Of a stretch of DNA of 64,000 nucleotides, positions 1 through 9,309 are shown in pieces; position 1 is the first letter of the stretch, and every line of letters begins with the position of its first letter. The DNA lies in contig CALPOM020000002.1 in NCBI GenBank assembly GCA_943325205.2, forward strand, positions 1 to 64,000, given 5' to 3'. The notes beneath the pieces are model-generated. The model ran no database searches and had not been told where the DNA came from. It saw nothing but the letters and a program-made list of their open reading frames with translations. The translations under genes were made by a program, and so were the position numbers. The stretch comes from Thermoflexus hugenholtzii JAD2 (GTDB lineage: Bacteria > Pseudomonadota > Gammaproteobacteria > Burkholderiales > Burkholderiaceae).

Positions 1-346
1 ACATCCGAGCGATTTTGGCTGCCCCGATGGTAAAAATTAATACTATTAGAAGGCTTGGTGCAAGTCTTAAATAGCGATTTGTAATCCTAGCGCCAAAGCT
101 ATTCAACCTCTCATGGGCCTGAAAGCTTTTGCTTGATAGATACCCAGCAATTACTAAAAAGATAGGGACTGCATTTGCACCATAAAGATCAAACCAACTA
201 GCAATCTGGGTTAGTGGATATGTGATCATCTCAGATAGGATCCCATATCGACTGAGATGATGAAGGATGATTACTTGAGCAGCAAAAACTTTAAAAAAAT
301 CAATGGTCAATAACTGACGCTGTAAAGGAGTATGAGTTTTTGACAC
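1..346 (-). CDS. acyltransferase family 3 membrane protein, N-terminal part (truncated by window edge)
   Basis: This ORF is not in the supplied track because it runs off the window. Read on the minus strand from GTG at 346 it gives VSKTHTPLQRQLLTIDFFKV, then a hydrophobic helix, then VPIFLVIAGYLSS and RYLRLAPSLLIVL. The pattern (basic residue and D before helix 1, a histidine pair after it, an FLVIAGYL-like helix, then RY.RL.P) is that of integral-membrane O-acyltransferases (Pfam Acyl_transf_3, OafA/YrhL type), which transfer acetyl or other acyl groups to cell-surface sugars. About 115 residues of a protein normally near 340-380 residues are present. The GTG start has no obvious Shine-Dalgarno sequence, so an upstream rare start is possible. 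Confidence 0.7.
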   Translation of the reverse strand, partial: MSKTHTPLQRQLLTIDFFKVFAAQVIILHHLSRYGILSEMITYPLTQIASWFDLYGANAVPIFLVIAGYLSSKSFQAHERLNSFGARITNRYLRLAPSLLIVLIFTIGAAKIARM

Positions 347-367
347 TTTTTTAATATTTTTTAGGCA

Positions 368-422
368 ATGAAAATCTTTAGATCCGAGGGGGTGTTAGCG
401 AGGATAAAAAATAGATTTTCAT
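368..422. repeat. 10-bp perfect inverted repeat between two minus-strand genes
   Basis: ATGAAAATCT (368-377) and AGATTTTCAT (413-422) are exact inverse complements separated by 35 bases. They sit between the carboxymuconolactone decarboxylase-like gene and the acyltransferase. No T-run follows either arm, so it is a weak candidate terminator or a protein-binding site. A 14-codon ORF starting inside the right arm on the minus strand (MKIYFLSSLTPPRI) has a GGAG upstream, but I do not count it as a gene. Confidence 0.35.
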
Positions 423-466
423 GACTTAGTTCTCCAATATGTAGATTCCTATTATTTAAATTTCCT

Positions 467-844
467 TTAGATACCCATTTCTTTAAAAACCTCTTTAGCA
501 ATTTTGAAGCTATCCAGCGAGGCAGGCACTCCACAATAAACGGCGGCTTGTAAAAAGACTTCCTTGATTTCATCTTTAGTAAGGCCATTATTAATTGCGC
601 CTCGGACATGTAATTTGACCTCATTGGGTCGATTCAGGGCAGTCAGCATTGCCAAATTCAAAAAACTCCGGGTTTTACGATCCAGTCCGGGACGGCCCCA
701 GATTTCTCCCCAGCAATTTGCGGTAACAAACTCTTGCAAATCCTGCGTAAAGTCATCTGCATTGTTGATAGAAGCATCGACGTATTCTGATCCTAAAACT
801 TCACGACGGATTTTAAGACCTTTATCAAAGTTTGCGCTACTCAT
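467..844 (-). CDS. carboxymuconolactone decarboxylase family protein (PcaC-like)
   Basis: The 125-residue protein has the compact all-helical PcaC/AhpD fold size. The stretch LNLAMLTALNRPNEVKLHVRG followed by AVYCGVPAS is typical of 4-carboxymuconolactone decarboxylases. Only one cysteine is present in that motif, so the CxxC pair of AhpD peroxidase partners is missing. The family decarboxylates 4-carboxymuconolactone in protocatechuate breakdown, but many members act on other substrates, and no pca genes are near. The start at 844 is preceded by AAGGAG. The Bug-type receptor gene diverges from it about 110 bp away, which may indicate a shared aromatic or organic-acid role, but this is inference. 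Confidence 0.8.
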   Translation of the reverse strand: MSSANFDKGLKIRREVLGSEYVDASINNADDFTQDLQEFVTANCWGEIWGRPGLDRKTRSFLNLAMLTALNRPNEVKLHVRGAINNGLTKDEIKEVFLQAAVYCGVPASLDSFKIAKEVFKEMGI

Positions 845-956
845 ATTGAATCTCCTTAGGTTATCTATTAATAATCATTTATTCTAACTCTCTTCTAAAA
901 ATTGTCTGGTAAGTTGTGATAAATTCGAGAGAAGAAAACATCATTAGGAGGCGTAA

Positions 957-2006
957 GTGAAACAACTCGCGATTGTGACTACTATGAGTCATTCTGGTTC
1001 GCGCCAGAATTCGTATTGCAAAGATACTACTAAATATGTGACGATTATTTGTTTCATCTATCTCGCTGGCTTGCTTTTTTTTACTAGTAGCCGGACTCTG
1101 CATGCTCAAGCTTATCCGGATCGACCCGTGAAGATTGTTGTCCCTTATGGACCAGGGGGCGGTTCTGATATTGTCATTCGCGCCATTCAAGCAAATGTTT
1201 CAGCAAGCTTAGGACAGCCGATCGTCATCGAAAATAAGCCTGGTGCTAGCAGTACCTTAGGGACTGATTTGGTTGCCAAGAGTACTCCTGATGGCTATAC
1301 GATGTTGGTTGTAGATATGGCTATTTTGGTCAACCCCAGTTTGTTTACTAAATTACCATACGACACACTAAAGGATTTACAACCTGTTATTTTTCTAGCT
1401 TCAACTCCTTCGATTATGTTGATTTCATCTAAGTTGGGTATTAAAAATCTCAAGGAATTGATTGCCAGCGCAAGAGCGCAGCCTGGGAAGTTGAGTTATG
1501 GCTCAGCTGGTTTTGGAACAGGTGGGCATATGGCAAGTGAAATGCTCAAGATTGTCACTGGCGTGGATTTAATTCATATACCTTATAAGGGGGCAGGCCC
1601 AGCCATGGCTGATGCTTTAGGCGGGCACGTGACGACGATGTTCACAACTACAGGAGCTGCCAAGGGCGTGATCGAATCTGGCCAGATGATTGGCTTGGGG
1701 ATAACTAGCGATAAGCGGGTTGAATCTTTAGGGCAAGTACCAACCTTTTTAGAGTTGGGATATCCAGACATTAATGCCAGCATTACTTGGGGAATATTTT
1801 TACCAACGGGTACCGCAAAAGAAGTTACCCAAAAGATTAATTCTGCATTTAATATGGCACTGCAAGCGCCGGACTCTAGGCAACGATTGATCGACTTGGG
1901 TTTTATGCCTGGCGGTGGAACCTCGCAGGCCTGGTCTCATGAAGTAAGTAAGTCTATTCAAAGATGGTCTGCCATTGTGAAGCAGGCCAATATTCGGGTA
2001 GAGTAA
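957..2006 (+). CDS. Bug-family periplasmic solute receptor (tripartite tricarboxylate transport substrate-binding protein)
   Basis: A GTG start with a strong TAGGAGG upstream gives 349 residues. An unusually long polar N-region precedes a hydrophobic segment (about residues 27-44) and a likely cleavage at LHAQA. The mature part begins YPDRPVKIVVPYGPGGGSD, the signature start of Bug receptors, and continues with GQPIVIENKPGA and ATPDGYT-like motifs (STPDGYTML). The family binds carboxylates and similar small organic acids in the periplasm. No TctA/TctB membrane genes are adjacent, which is common for Bug genes in Burkholderiales. The ligand cannot be read from the sequence. Confidence 0.92.
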   Translation: MKQLAIVTTMSHSGSRQNSYCKDTTKYVTIICFIYLAGLLFFTSSRTLHAQAYPDRPVKIVVPYGPGGGSDIVIRAIQANVSASLGQPIVIENKPGASSTLGTDLVAKSTPDGYTMLVVDMAILVNPSLFTKLPYDTLKDLQPVIFLASTPSIMLISSKLGIKNLKELIASARAQPGKLSYGSAGFGTGGHMASEMLKIVTGVDLIHIPYKGAGPAMADALGGHVTTMFTTTGAAKGVIESGQMIGLGITSDKRVESLGQVPTFLELGYPDINASITWGIFLPTGTAKEVTQKINSAFNMALQAPDSRQRLIDLGFMPGGGTSQAWSHEVSKSIQRWSAIVKQANIRVE

Positions 2007-2017
2007 TTCAAAGCGGC

Positions 2018-3043
2018 TTAGAAAGATTGGTGGTACGCCAAAACGCGATCTACTTCATTTTTAGAACCTAGGATTACTGAAACGCGTTCGTGTAATTGTT
2101 TTGGTTGTATCTGCAGAATATGTTCTTGACCATTAATCGAAGCCCCACCGGCTTGTTCGATTAAAAAGCTCATTGGGTTAGCCTCGTACATCAGACGCAG
2201 TTTTCCTGGCTTATTGGGTTCTCGTTGATCCCAGGGGTACATAAAAATCCCCCCACGCGTGAGTATCCGGTGTACATCGGCCACCATAGACGCCACCCAG
2301 CGCATATTAAAGTCTTTTTGCAAAGGACCGGTTGTACCTGCTAAACATTCTGAGACATATTGTTGAATAGGTTTTGCCCAGTGCCGCATATTCGACATAT
2401 TAATTGCAAATTCTTTTGTATCGACTGGAATTTTAACTGCGCTGCGTGTTAGAAAAAAAGTTGCTTGGTGGCGATCAAGAGTAAACATCTGGACGCCATT
2501 GCCAGTTGTTAGGACGAGGATTGTTTGTGGTCCGTATAGAGCATATCCGGCAGCAACTTGTTGATAACCAGCCTGTAAAAAATCACTTTCGGTAATCGGT
2601 AAATCTTGTTGTGGTTTTTTCAGAATAGAGAAGATTGTACCAATAGAGACATTCACATCAATATTCGAGGAGCCATCTAAGGGGTCAAAAAGTAAGAGAT
2701 AATCACCTTGTTGAAGGTGCTCTGGAATTACATGAATCGTATCTAACTCTTCGGAGGCCATGGCCGCTAAAAGGCCACTTGATTCATTTGCTTGAATCAA
2801 CATATCATTGGCTAGGATATCCAACTTTTGTTGCGTTTCACCTTGGATATTGCCACTACCTGCAGAGCCCAATATATTATCAAGAGCCCCTTGATTAACC
2901 GCTTTACTAATCATTTGGCAAGATTGGCTAATGTTTTCGATTAGTGCGATTAGGGGCTTTGCAATTGGATTTGCTATTAAATTATCCGATCTTAAAAAAT
3001 TTCCTAGAGATATTTTTACTGACTCGGCTTTGGCGGTAGACAT
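2018..3043 (-). CDS. fbp: fructose-1,6-bisphosphatase, class I
   Basis: The enzyme hydrolyses fructose 1,6-bisphosphate to fructose 6-phosphate in gluconeogenesis in the cytosol. Class I metal and phosphate motifs are visible: [16 protein letters not shown] and [22 protein letters not shown]. The track start at 3121 adds a spurious N-terminal tail; the ATG at 3043 ([17 protein letters not shown]) is preceded by AGAAAGAGAA and gives 341 residues, the usual family length. It begins 13 bases after the pepN stop codon, so the two form an operon. Confidence 0.95.
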   Translation of the reverse strand: MSTAKAESVKISLGNFLRSDNLIANPIAKPLIALIENISQSCQMISKAVNQGALDNILGSAGSGNIQGETQQKLDILANDMLIQANESSGLLAAMASEELDTIHVIPEHLQQGDYLLLFDPLDGSSNIDVNVSIGTIFSILKKPQQDLPITESDFLQAGYQQVAAGYALYGPQTILVLTTGNGVQMFTLDRHQATFFLTRSAVKIPVDTKEFAINMSNMRHWAKPIQQYVSECLAGTTGPLQKDFNMRWVASMVADVHRILTRGGIFMYPWDQREPNKPGKLRLMYEANPMSFLIEQAGGASINGQEHILQIQPKQLHERVSVILGSKNEVDRVLAYHQSF

Positions 3044-3056
3044 AGGTTCTCTTTCT

Positions 3057-5642
3057 TTAATCTGTAGATAACGCTTTATGGATGATTTCTGCCACATCAC
3101 TTGATAAGTTTTGTTGAGCAAGTTCTGCTAGAGTACTATGCATCATTTCTTGAAAGGGTGAGGCAAATTTTTTCCATCGATCAAGCCCCCGGGCAAGTCT
3201 TGCGGCGACTTGTGGATTGATGGCATTCAATTCTTTGACACACGCAATCCAAAAACCATAACCCCGACCTTGTTCGTCATGAAAACCTGCAGGATTATTA
3301 AGGCAAAAAGCATGTATCAGACTTCGCGTCCGGTTTGGGTTATTAATCTTAAAGGCGGGATGTTGTTTCAGTTGCAGAATATGATCCACTAAAGCGAAGT
3401 TTTCACGTGGTGGGACAGTTGCTTGAATTGCAAACCATTTATCCAGAGCGAGATCGTTATTTTTGTATTGCTCGTAAAAAATTTCTAGGCAAGGGGCTGC
3501 ATGCAAACTAGCGTGATGCACTAGTGCAGTCAGAGCAGCCAAGCGATCGGTCATATTGTGACAGGTTTTGAACTGTTGCTCCGCAAGAGCACTACCAAAC
3601 TCTAGATCATCAGCAATAAGCATCTGTAGTGCAAAGTTTTTAAGTGCTCTTTTTCCGGCTTGTTGCGCATTTGCTTGATAGGGCTCGTCAGTTTGGTATT
3701 TTTCGTAAGTTTCTTGCCAGGACTTTTTGAGGGACTTCGCTAGAGTACTTTGAAATTGTTTTTTTGAAGAATGAATGATGAGCGGGTTAACCCTGTCACA
3801 TTGCTCGTGCAGATAGGTTTCTGCTGGTAGGGTGAAAATGATTTCACGATAGGCCGGGTCAAGGCGATCGTCTAGTAGTAACTGTTCCCAAACAGATATG
3901 AGTTCCTGGCTTGGCGATGAATTATTTAAGATGGCCTGTAGGGCTAATTGTTGCCCGGCTTCCCATTGATTAAAAGGGTTGTCATCATATTGGAAAAGAT
4001 AGATCAGTTCACGCGTGGATTGCGTAAATTGCAGGATAACGGGGGCCGAGAAATCTCGGTTGATGGATAAGATGGGTTTTCTTGGAATTTTTTCTAGGCA
4101 AATTGTTTGGTTTACTTCTTTCAGTTCAATTAAAAATTCTTGGGTTTGTTGGTGTTCTATCAACAACTTTGTTTTAAGTGGAATATGAAAAGGCTTTTTA
4201 ATTGCTTGATTTGGTGTTGGGGGGCAGTATTGCGATAAGTTGATGGTGTAGGTTTGATCTTCGGAGTTGTAATTTTCTGTAATAGCAACCTGGGGTGTCC
4301 CAGCCTGACTATACCAATTCTTAAACTGTTCTAGATCGATAGCATTCGCATCCGACATGGCAGACACAAAGTCATCACAAGTGACAGCTTGGCCATCATG
4401 CCTTTGAAAGTACAGATCCATGCCTTTGCGAAAGCCGGGTTCTCCAAGCAGCGTATGTTGCATACGTACGACTTCAGCACCTTTTTCATACACTGTAACG
4501 GTATAAAAATTATTGATTTCTTGATAGCTATCGGGGCGAATAGGATGTGCCATTGGGCCGGCATCCTCTGGAAACTGGATTTGGCGAAGCAGTCTGACAT
4601 CTTCAATTCTTTTAACAGCTTTGCCCGATTCTGAGCCCATGAGGTCGGCTGAGAACTCTTGATCACGAAAAACCGTTAGGCCTTCTTTGAGGGAGAGTTG
4701 AAACCAGTCTTTGCAAGTGACGCGATTGCCGGTCCAATTATGAAAATATTCGTGACCAACGACACTTTCGATATTCGCAAAGTCGATATCTGTGGCGCTA
4801 TTTGGATCGGCAAGGACATATTTTGTATTAAAAATATTTAGGCCTTTATTTTCCATTGCGCCCATATTGAAGTCGCCTACCGCAACGATCATAAAGCGAT
4901 CCAAGTCTAGTTCTAAGCCAAATCGGTTTTCATCCCAAGTGATTGCTTTGATAAGCGAATCCATAGCATGCTGCGTTTTTGATAGATCTTTTTTTTCAAC
5001 CCAAATTTGTAGTAGTTTTTCTTTACCGGATTGCGTGGTGATTGTTTTTTCTAAAACGGATAATTGGCCTGCTACGATGGCAAACAAATAAGAGGGCTTT
5101 GGAAATGGATCTTCCCAAGTTGCGCTATGCCTATCATCACTTAGTTCCTCTTCTTGAATCAGGTTACCGTTACTTAATAAAATGGGATAGTCTTTTTTTG
5201 CAGCAGTTAATTTCACGGTAAAGAGTGTGAGGACGTCGGGTTGGTCAAGAAAGTAAGTAATTTTTCTAAAGCCTTCAGCTTCACATTGGGTAAAGAAATT
5301 TCCACTGGAGACATACAAGCCCATTAAGCTTGTATTTTCTAGAGGGTTATTCGAGCATGTGATTTCTAGATCAAACTCATTGGGCAGATCATGTAAGACC
5401 AATTCTTTTGCATGGAGTTCAAAATACCGATAGGCTTGCCCATTTACTAGGAGGGATAGGAGTTCTAAATCCTCCCCTTTGAGGACGAGAGGACCCGGGC
5501 TAAGTCGAGTTATTTTTAATGTTGACTGGACGATTGTTTTGATTGGATTGAGAGAAAAATCCAAAAAAACTGATTGAATCGCAAAATTTGGTGCTTGGTA
5601 GTCTGTCCGGTAGAAGGTCGGAGAATTTTCTGTTTTTAGCAT
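3057..5642 (-). CDS. pepN: aminopeptidase N (M1 zinc metallopeptidase)
   Basis: The 861-residue protein matches bacterial PepN in length. It carries the exopeptidase motif GAMENKGLN and the zinc site [14 protein letters not shown] with the downstream glutamate in [13 protein letters not shown] (HExxH-x18-E). The catalytic domain is followed by the M1 beta-sandwich and the helical C-terminal domain. It removes N-terminal residues from peptides in the cytosol. It lies upstream of fbp with a short spacer and presumably shares its transcript. The promoter must lie in the AT-rich 204-bp divergent region before the rubrerythrin gene. No clear ribosome-binding site precedes the ATG. Confidence 0.97.
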   Translation of the reverse strand: MLKTENSPTFYRTDYQAPNFAIQSVFLDFSLNPIKTIVQSTLKITRLSPGPLVLKGEDLELLSLLVNGQAYRYFELHAKELVLHDLPNEFDLEITCSNNPLENTSLMGLYVSSGNFFTQCEAEGFRKITYFLDQPDVLTLFTVKLTAAKKDYPILLSNGNLIQEEELSDDRHSATWEDPFPKPSYLFAIVAGQLSVLEKTITTQSGKEKLLQIWVEKKDLSKTQHAMDSLIKAITWDENRFGLELDLDRFMIVAVGDFNMGAMENKGLNIFNTKYVLADPNSATDIDFANIESVVGHEYFHNWTGNRVTCKDWFQLSLKEGLTVFRDQEFSADLMGSESGKAVKRIEDVRLLRQIQFPEDAGPMAHPIRPDSYQEINNFYTVTVYEKGAEVVRMQHTLLGEPGFRKGMDLYFQRHDGQAVTCDDFVSAMSDANAIDLEQFKNWYSQAGTPQVAITENYNSEDQTYTINLSQYCPPTPNQAIKKPFHIPLKTKLLIEHQQTQEFLIELKEVNQTICLEKIPRKPILSINRDFSAPVILQFTQSTRELIYLFQYDDNPFNQWEAGQQLALQAILNNSSPSQELISVWEQLLLDDRLDPAYREIIFTLPAETYLHEQCDRVNPLIIHSSKKQFQSTLAKSLKKSWQETYEKYQTDEPYQANAQQAGKRALKNFALQMLIADDLEFGSALAEQQFKTCHNMTDRLAALTALVHHASLHAAPCLEIFYEQYKNNDLALDKWFAIQATVPPRENFALVDHILQLKQHPAFKINNPNRTRSLIHAFCLNNPAGFHDEQGRGYGFWIACVKELNAINPQVAARLARGLDRWKKFASPFQEMMHSTLAELAQQNLSSDVAEIIHKALSTD

Positions 5643-5789
5643 GAGAACATTGTATGAGACAAATAAATAGAGCGCATCAATAGGTTATTATTATGACAAA
5701 TTGATGAAACTATAGTTTTTAACTATCATTATATTAAATAAATACAATTTTCCTATTTAGGAAATTAGTTCTACACTGCGTTTGTCACT

Positions 5790-5810
5790 TGAGTGATTGT
5801 AATCATTCTA
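5790..5810 (+). promoter_or_regulatory. Fur-box-like dyad upstream of the rubrerythrin gene
   Basis: TGATTGTAATCATT contains the inverted repeat TGATT-GT-AATCA and aligns with the core and right half of the Fur consensus (GATAATGATAATCATTATC) at roughly 12 of 19 positions by eye. It lies 37-57 bases before the rubrerythrin ATG, where a promoter would sit. Iron- or peroxide-linked control would suit a diiron protein, but the match is only partial. Confidence 0.3.
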
Positions 5811-5846
5811 AAGACATCTTTTATTTAACTTACCTAGGAGTAAACA

Positions 5847-6269
5847 ATGCCTACTTTAAAAGGTTCTAAAACTGAGCAGTGCTTGAAAGACGCATTTGCT
5901 GGTGAATCACAAGCAAATCGTCGTTATTTGTATTTCGCGAACAAAGCGGATATCGAAGGACAGAATGATGTTGCTGCATTATTCCGCTCAACAGCTGAAG
6001 GTGAAACAGGTCATGCCCATGGTCACCTCGAATTTTTAGAGCAATCTGGTGATCCAGCAACTGGTTTATCGATTAAATCTTCTAAAGATTGTCTAGCTGC
6101 AGCAGTTGCTGGTGAGACACACGAATATACCGATATGTATCCTGGTATGGCTAAAACAGCCCGTGATGAAGGCTTTGATGAAGTTGCTGATTGGTTTGAA
6201 ACATTAGCTAAAGCTGAGCGTTCACACGCCAACCGTTATCAAAAGGCTTTAGACGCTTTTGTAGCTTAA
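5847..6269 (+). CDS. rubrerythrin-like diiron protein without a rubredoxin domain
   Basis: The 140 residues form a four-helix ferritin-like domain only. Two duplicated helix pairs are visible: [16 protein letters not shown] with [13 protein letters not shown], and [17 protein letters not shown] with [15 protein letters not shown], giving the ExxxxxxxY and ExxH ligands of a diiron site. The C-terminal rubredoxin zinc ribbon of classical rubrerythrin is missing, so an external electron donor is needed. Rubrerythrins reduce hydrogen peroxide. The start is preceded by CCTAGGAGT. The next two genes (Fe-S protein and DUF3501) run the same way and probably form a unit with it. Confidence 0.9.
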   Translation: MPTLKGSKTEQCLKDAFAGESQANRRYLYFANKADIEGQNDVAALFRSTAEGETGHAHGHLEFLEQSGDPATGLSIKSSKDCLAAAVAGETHEYTDMYPGMAKTARDEGFDEVADWFETLAKAERSHANRYQKALDAFVA

Positions 6270-6288
6270 TCGTAGTAAGGTTTTTTTT

Positions 6289-6314
6289 AGATTCCTGATT
6301 CACATCGGGAATCT
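6289..6314 (+). terminator. stem-loop between rubrerythrin and Fe-S genes
   Basis: AGATTCC and GGAATCT pair around a 12-base loop just after the rubrerythrin stop. The T-run precedes rather than follows the stem, so full termination is unlikely. It may instead protect the upstream message or lower expression of the downstream genes. Confidence 0.3.
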
Positions 6315-6362
6315 TCTAAAGAATCTTTTAAACAACTACACATATATCCATGAAGGTAAAAA

Positions 6363-7706
6363 ATGAGTCGAGAAGGTAATTTGGAGGCGCCAACGCGTCA
6401 TCCTTTAGATTGGCAGAATCCTGAATTCTATAACCAAGTGAGCGTTGATAAAGAACTTGAACGCGTATTTGATATTTGTCATGGATGTCGCAGGTGCGTC
6501 AGTTTATGCGGGTCATTCCCAACACTTTTTGATTTGGTCGATGAGACCTCGGATGGTGAGGTGCATGGTATTCCCAAGTCGGCTTATGAAAGCGTTGTAG
6601 ATCAGTGTTATCTGTGTGATCTGTGTTACATGACTAAGTGCCCTTATGTACCACCCCATGAATGGAATCTTGATTTTCCGCATCTGATGTTGCGAGCTAA
6701 AGCCATTAAACATGAAAATGGGAAGACTAACTTTCGAGATAACTTGTTGTCATCAACGGATAAAATTGGTCGCTTTGCTGGTATTCCAGTAGTGACACAG
6801 ATAGTCAATCAAGTCAATAAGTCCCATTTGGCCAGAGGAGTTATGGAGTCGGCGCTAGGGGTTGATCAAAATGCTTGGTTACCCGAGTTTGCTGTGAAGA
6901 AATTTAAACAAGTTGCCACGCCATCAGCCAATTGGCCTGTTAAAGATGGCGCGAAGACGCCGGGCAAGGTTGCCGTCTATGCAACTTGTTACATTAACTA
7001 CAATGAGCCGGGCATTGGTCAGGATTTATTGCATATTCTCAATCATAACGAAATTCCTTATCAGCTGGTTGATAAAGAGGCCTGCTGTGGCATGCCAAAA
7101 CTAGAGCTTGGTGACTTAAAAGCAGTAGAAAAATTAAAAGAGATCAACATTCCGCAATTAGCTAAATTAGCTAAAGAAGGTTACGCAATCGTCACTCCGA
7201 TACCTTCATGCACGCTGATGTTTAAACAAGAATTACCTTTAATGTTCCCACAGGATGCCGATGTGCAATTAGTTAAAGAGGCGATGTGGGATCCCTTTGA
7301 ATACCTCATAGCCAGAAATAAGGATGGGCTCTTGAAAACGGATTTTCAAGAGGAACTTGGGCAGGTTAGTTATCACGTTCCGTGCCATTCACGTGTACAA
7401 AATGTAGGTAAAAAAACTGCCGAAATATTACAGATGATTCCTGGCACAACGGTGCATGTGGTGGAACGATGTTCTGGGCATTCAGGAACATGGGGTGTGA
7501 AGAAGGAATTTCATCAGACTGCTATGAAAATTGGAAAACCAGTATTTAAGAACATGGCAAGCGATGAGCCTAAATATATTAGCTCGGACTGCCAGTTGGC
7601 GGGGCATCACATCGAGCAGGGTATGGCTGAGGCGGGATTAAAAAAAGCGCAAATGGAACACCCCCTGTCGCTCGTTGCAATTGCTTATGGGATCCACCAA
7701 CAATAA
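6363..7706 (+). CDS. CCG-domain iron-sulfur oxidoreductase-like protein (GlpC/HdrB type)
   Basis: The 447-residue protein has an N-terminal ferredoxin part with CHGCRRCVSLCGSFP and CYLCDLCYMTKCPYVPP, followed by two cysteine-rich CCG domains (ACCGMPKLELGD, and CHSRVQNVGKKTAEIL with VVERCSGHSGTWG). This layout is shared with anaerobic glycerol-3-phosphate dehydrogenase subunit C, glycolate oxidase GlcF and heterodisulfide reductase subunits. It should bind [4Fe-4S] clusters and pass electrons. No flavoprotein partner is present. Its position directly after a rubrerythrin lacking its own rubredoxin suggests it is the electron donor, which is inference. A GAAGGT ribosome-binding site precedes the ATG. 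Confidence 0.85.
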   Translation: MSREGNLEAPTRHPLDWQNPEFYNQVSVDKELERVFDICHGCRRCVSLCGSFPTLFDLVDETSDGEVHGIPKSAYESVVDQCYLCDLCYMTKCPYVPPHEWNLDFPHLMLRAKAIKHENGKTNFRDNLLSSTDKIGRFAGIPVVTQIVNQVNKSHLARGVMESALGVDQNAWLPEFAVKKFKQVATPSANWPVKDGAKTPGKVAVYATCYINYNEPGIGQDLLHILNHNEIPYQLVDKEACCGMPKLELGDLKAVEKLKEINIPQLAKLAKEGYAIVTPIPSCTLMFKQELPLMFPQDADVQLVKEAMWDPFEYLIARNKDGLLKTDFQEELGQVSYHVPCHSRVQNVGKKTAEILQMIPGTTVHVVERCSGHSGTWGVKKEFHQTAMKIGKPVFKNMASDEPKYISSDCQLAGHHIEQGMAEAGLKKAQMEHPLSLVAIAYGIHQQ

Positions 7707-7722
7707 TGAGCTGTAATTTTTA

Positions 7723-8334
7723 ATGAATGAAGAAATGAAAGAAACGAAAATGCCAAAAATTAAACGCGAACAATTAATGAGTTTAGAGGCGTATCACAAA
7801 GCCAGGCCTCAAATGCGTGAGCAGGTTATCAAGATGCGCAAGATCAGAACGGTCAGTCTAGGCGAGCATCTCAACTTGATTTTTGAAAATGAATTTTTAA
7901 TGCAGTATCAAATTCAAGAAATGTTACGTGTCGAGAAAACATTCACAGATGAAGGGATTCATGATGAATTAGATGCTTATAATCCACTTATTCCGGACGG
8001 TTCAAACTTTAAAGCTACCATGATGCTTGAGTATCCTAATGAGGCTGATCGAAAAATTGCCTTAGGAAAAATGGTTGGTATTGAGCACAAAATGTTTATT
8101 GAAGTAGAGGGGCAGACTCGCGTTTACGGTATCGCTGACGAAGACCTAGAGCGTTCTACTGCTGATAAGACTTCAGCAGTGCACTTTATTCGGTTTGAAC
8201 TGACCAGTGATATGAAGCGCGCTTTGCAAGCTGGTGCGCAGATGATGGTAGGGTGCGAACATCCTGAATATCCGATGCACGTAGAGGTTTTAGAGCCAGA
8301 AACGTTGGCTTCTTTATTAACAGACCTGAGTTAG
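7723..8334 (+). CDS. DUF3501 family protein
   Basis: About 200 residues, soluble, starting with KREQLMSLEAYHKARPQMRE and containing a charged segment RTVSLGEHLNLIFENEFLMQYQIQEMLRVEK. I recognise this as the DUF3501 family, which in betaproteobacteria commonly follows a rubrerythrin and a CCG Fe-S gene. Its function is unknown. The ATG at 7750 (MPKIKREQ) fits homologue starts better than the track start at 7723; neither has a strong ribosome-binding site. Its coding sequence begins 16 bp after the Fe-S gene. Confidence 0.8.
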   Translation: MNEEMKETKMPKIKREQLMSLEAYHKARPQMREQVIKMRKIRTVSLGEHLNLIFENEFLMQYQIQEMLRVEKTFTDEGIHDELDAYNPLIPDGSNFKATMMLEYPNEADRKIALGKMVGIEHKMFIEVEGQTRVYGIADEDLERSTADKTSAVHFIRFELTSDMKRALQAGAQMMVGCEHPEYPMHVEVLEPETLASLLTDLS

Positions 8335-8382
8335 GTAGATCAAATTTCCCTAGCAGTTATCGCATTCGTGGATAATTGTTAG

Positions 8383-9288
8383 GTGAAGATTAAAAATATT
8401 ATCGATTTTGTTCTACTCAGTGCATTGTGGGGTGGTTCGTATGTTTTTATGCGGTTTACAGTAGGGCACTTTGAGGCAATTGTTGTCGCTCAGTCTCGAC
8501 TCTTGATAGGTGCCCTTTGCATTGGTCTTGTCATACTTTTTAGAAGAAGTCTGTGGCAACACCTGCAGTTGACGCGCTCAGATTTTGGTACGTTAAGTAT
8601 TATTTCAATCTTCAATTCCACGCTACCCTTTGCTCTATTTACTTATGCCTTGCAATATTTAAATGCTGGCGTTGGGGCAATACTTAATTCAACATCACCC
8701 ATTTGGACAGCAATTATTGGATCACTTTGGTTACACGACCATTTAAGTAATAGTCGTAAATTTGGGTTATTAATTGGTTTTTTAGGAATTGTATTTTTAA
8801 TGTGGGGTAAAACGAGCTTTGTTGCGGGTGGTTTAGGATTGCCAGTTTTGGCTAGTATCGGGGTCACTATTTCATATGGCTTTGCTACAAACTATGTCAA
8901 AAAATATGGCCAGGGTATACATCCTGTCGCGATGTCATTTGTCAGCTTAGCCATCGGCGCTTGTATTCTGGCAGTTCCTGCATATGCCCTTTATCCAACA
9001 GCGCCTATTCCTTGGAGTGCCTGGATGGGTATCGCAGGCCTTGGAATTGGATCAACCGGTATTGCGTACTTTTTGTATTATCGCTTGATGGAAAATACCA
9101 GTCCCACAACGGCAATTTCTACCACTTTTTTAGTGCCCGTTTTTAGTATTTTATGGGGCGATATTTTCCTCAATGAAGAGCCAACTTTGCAGATGGTCAT
9201 TGGCGGCTTAATTATTCTTTTTGGAACAGCCTTGGCTGTCGGTATTTTGCCTTTTGGGAGCAAGAAGGCGAAGTTAGTTAATACTTAG
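8383..9288 (+). CDS. DMT superfamily (EamA) transporter
   Basis: The 301-residue hydrophobic protein has about ten membrane helices arranged as two EamA repeats. Recognisable family motifs are LLSALWGGSYVFMR near the N-terminus, LNAGVGAILNSTSPIWTAI in repeat one, and LMENTSPTTAISTTFLVPV in repeat two. Members export metabolites or amino acids, and the substrate cannot be predicted. The start is GTG. It is separated from the DUF3501 gene by about 48 bp and may be independent. Confidence 0.9.
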   Translation: MKIKNIIDFVLLSALWGGSYVFMRFTVGHFEAIVVAQSRLLIGALCIGLVILFRRSLWQHLQLTRSDFGTLSIISIFNSTLPFALFTYALQYLNAGVGAILNSTSPIWTAIIGSLWLHDHLSNSRKFGLLIGFLGIVFLMWGKTSFVAGGLGLPVLASIGVTISYGFATNYVKKYGQGIHPVAMSFVSLAIGACILAVPAYALYPTAPIPWSAWMGIAGLGIGSTGIAYFLYYRLMENTSPTTAISTTFLVPVFSILWGDIFLNEEPTLQMVIGGLIILFGTALAVGILPFGSKKAKLVNT

Positions 9289-9309
9289 TTGGAGACTAAG
9301 AATCCCACC

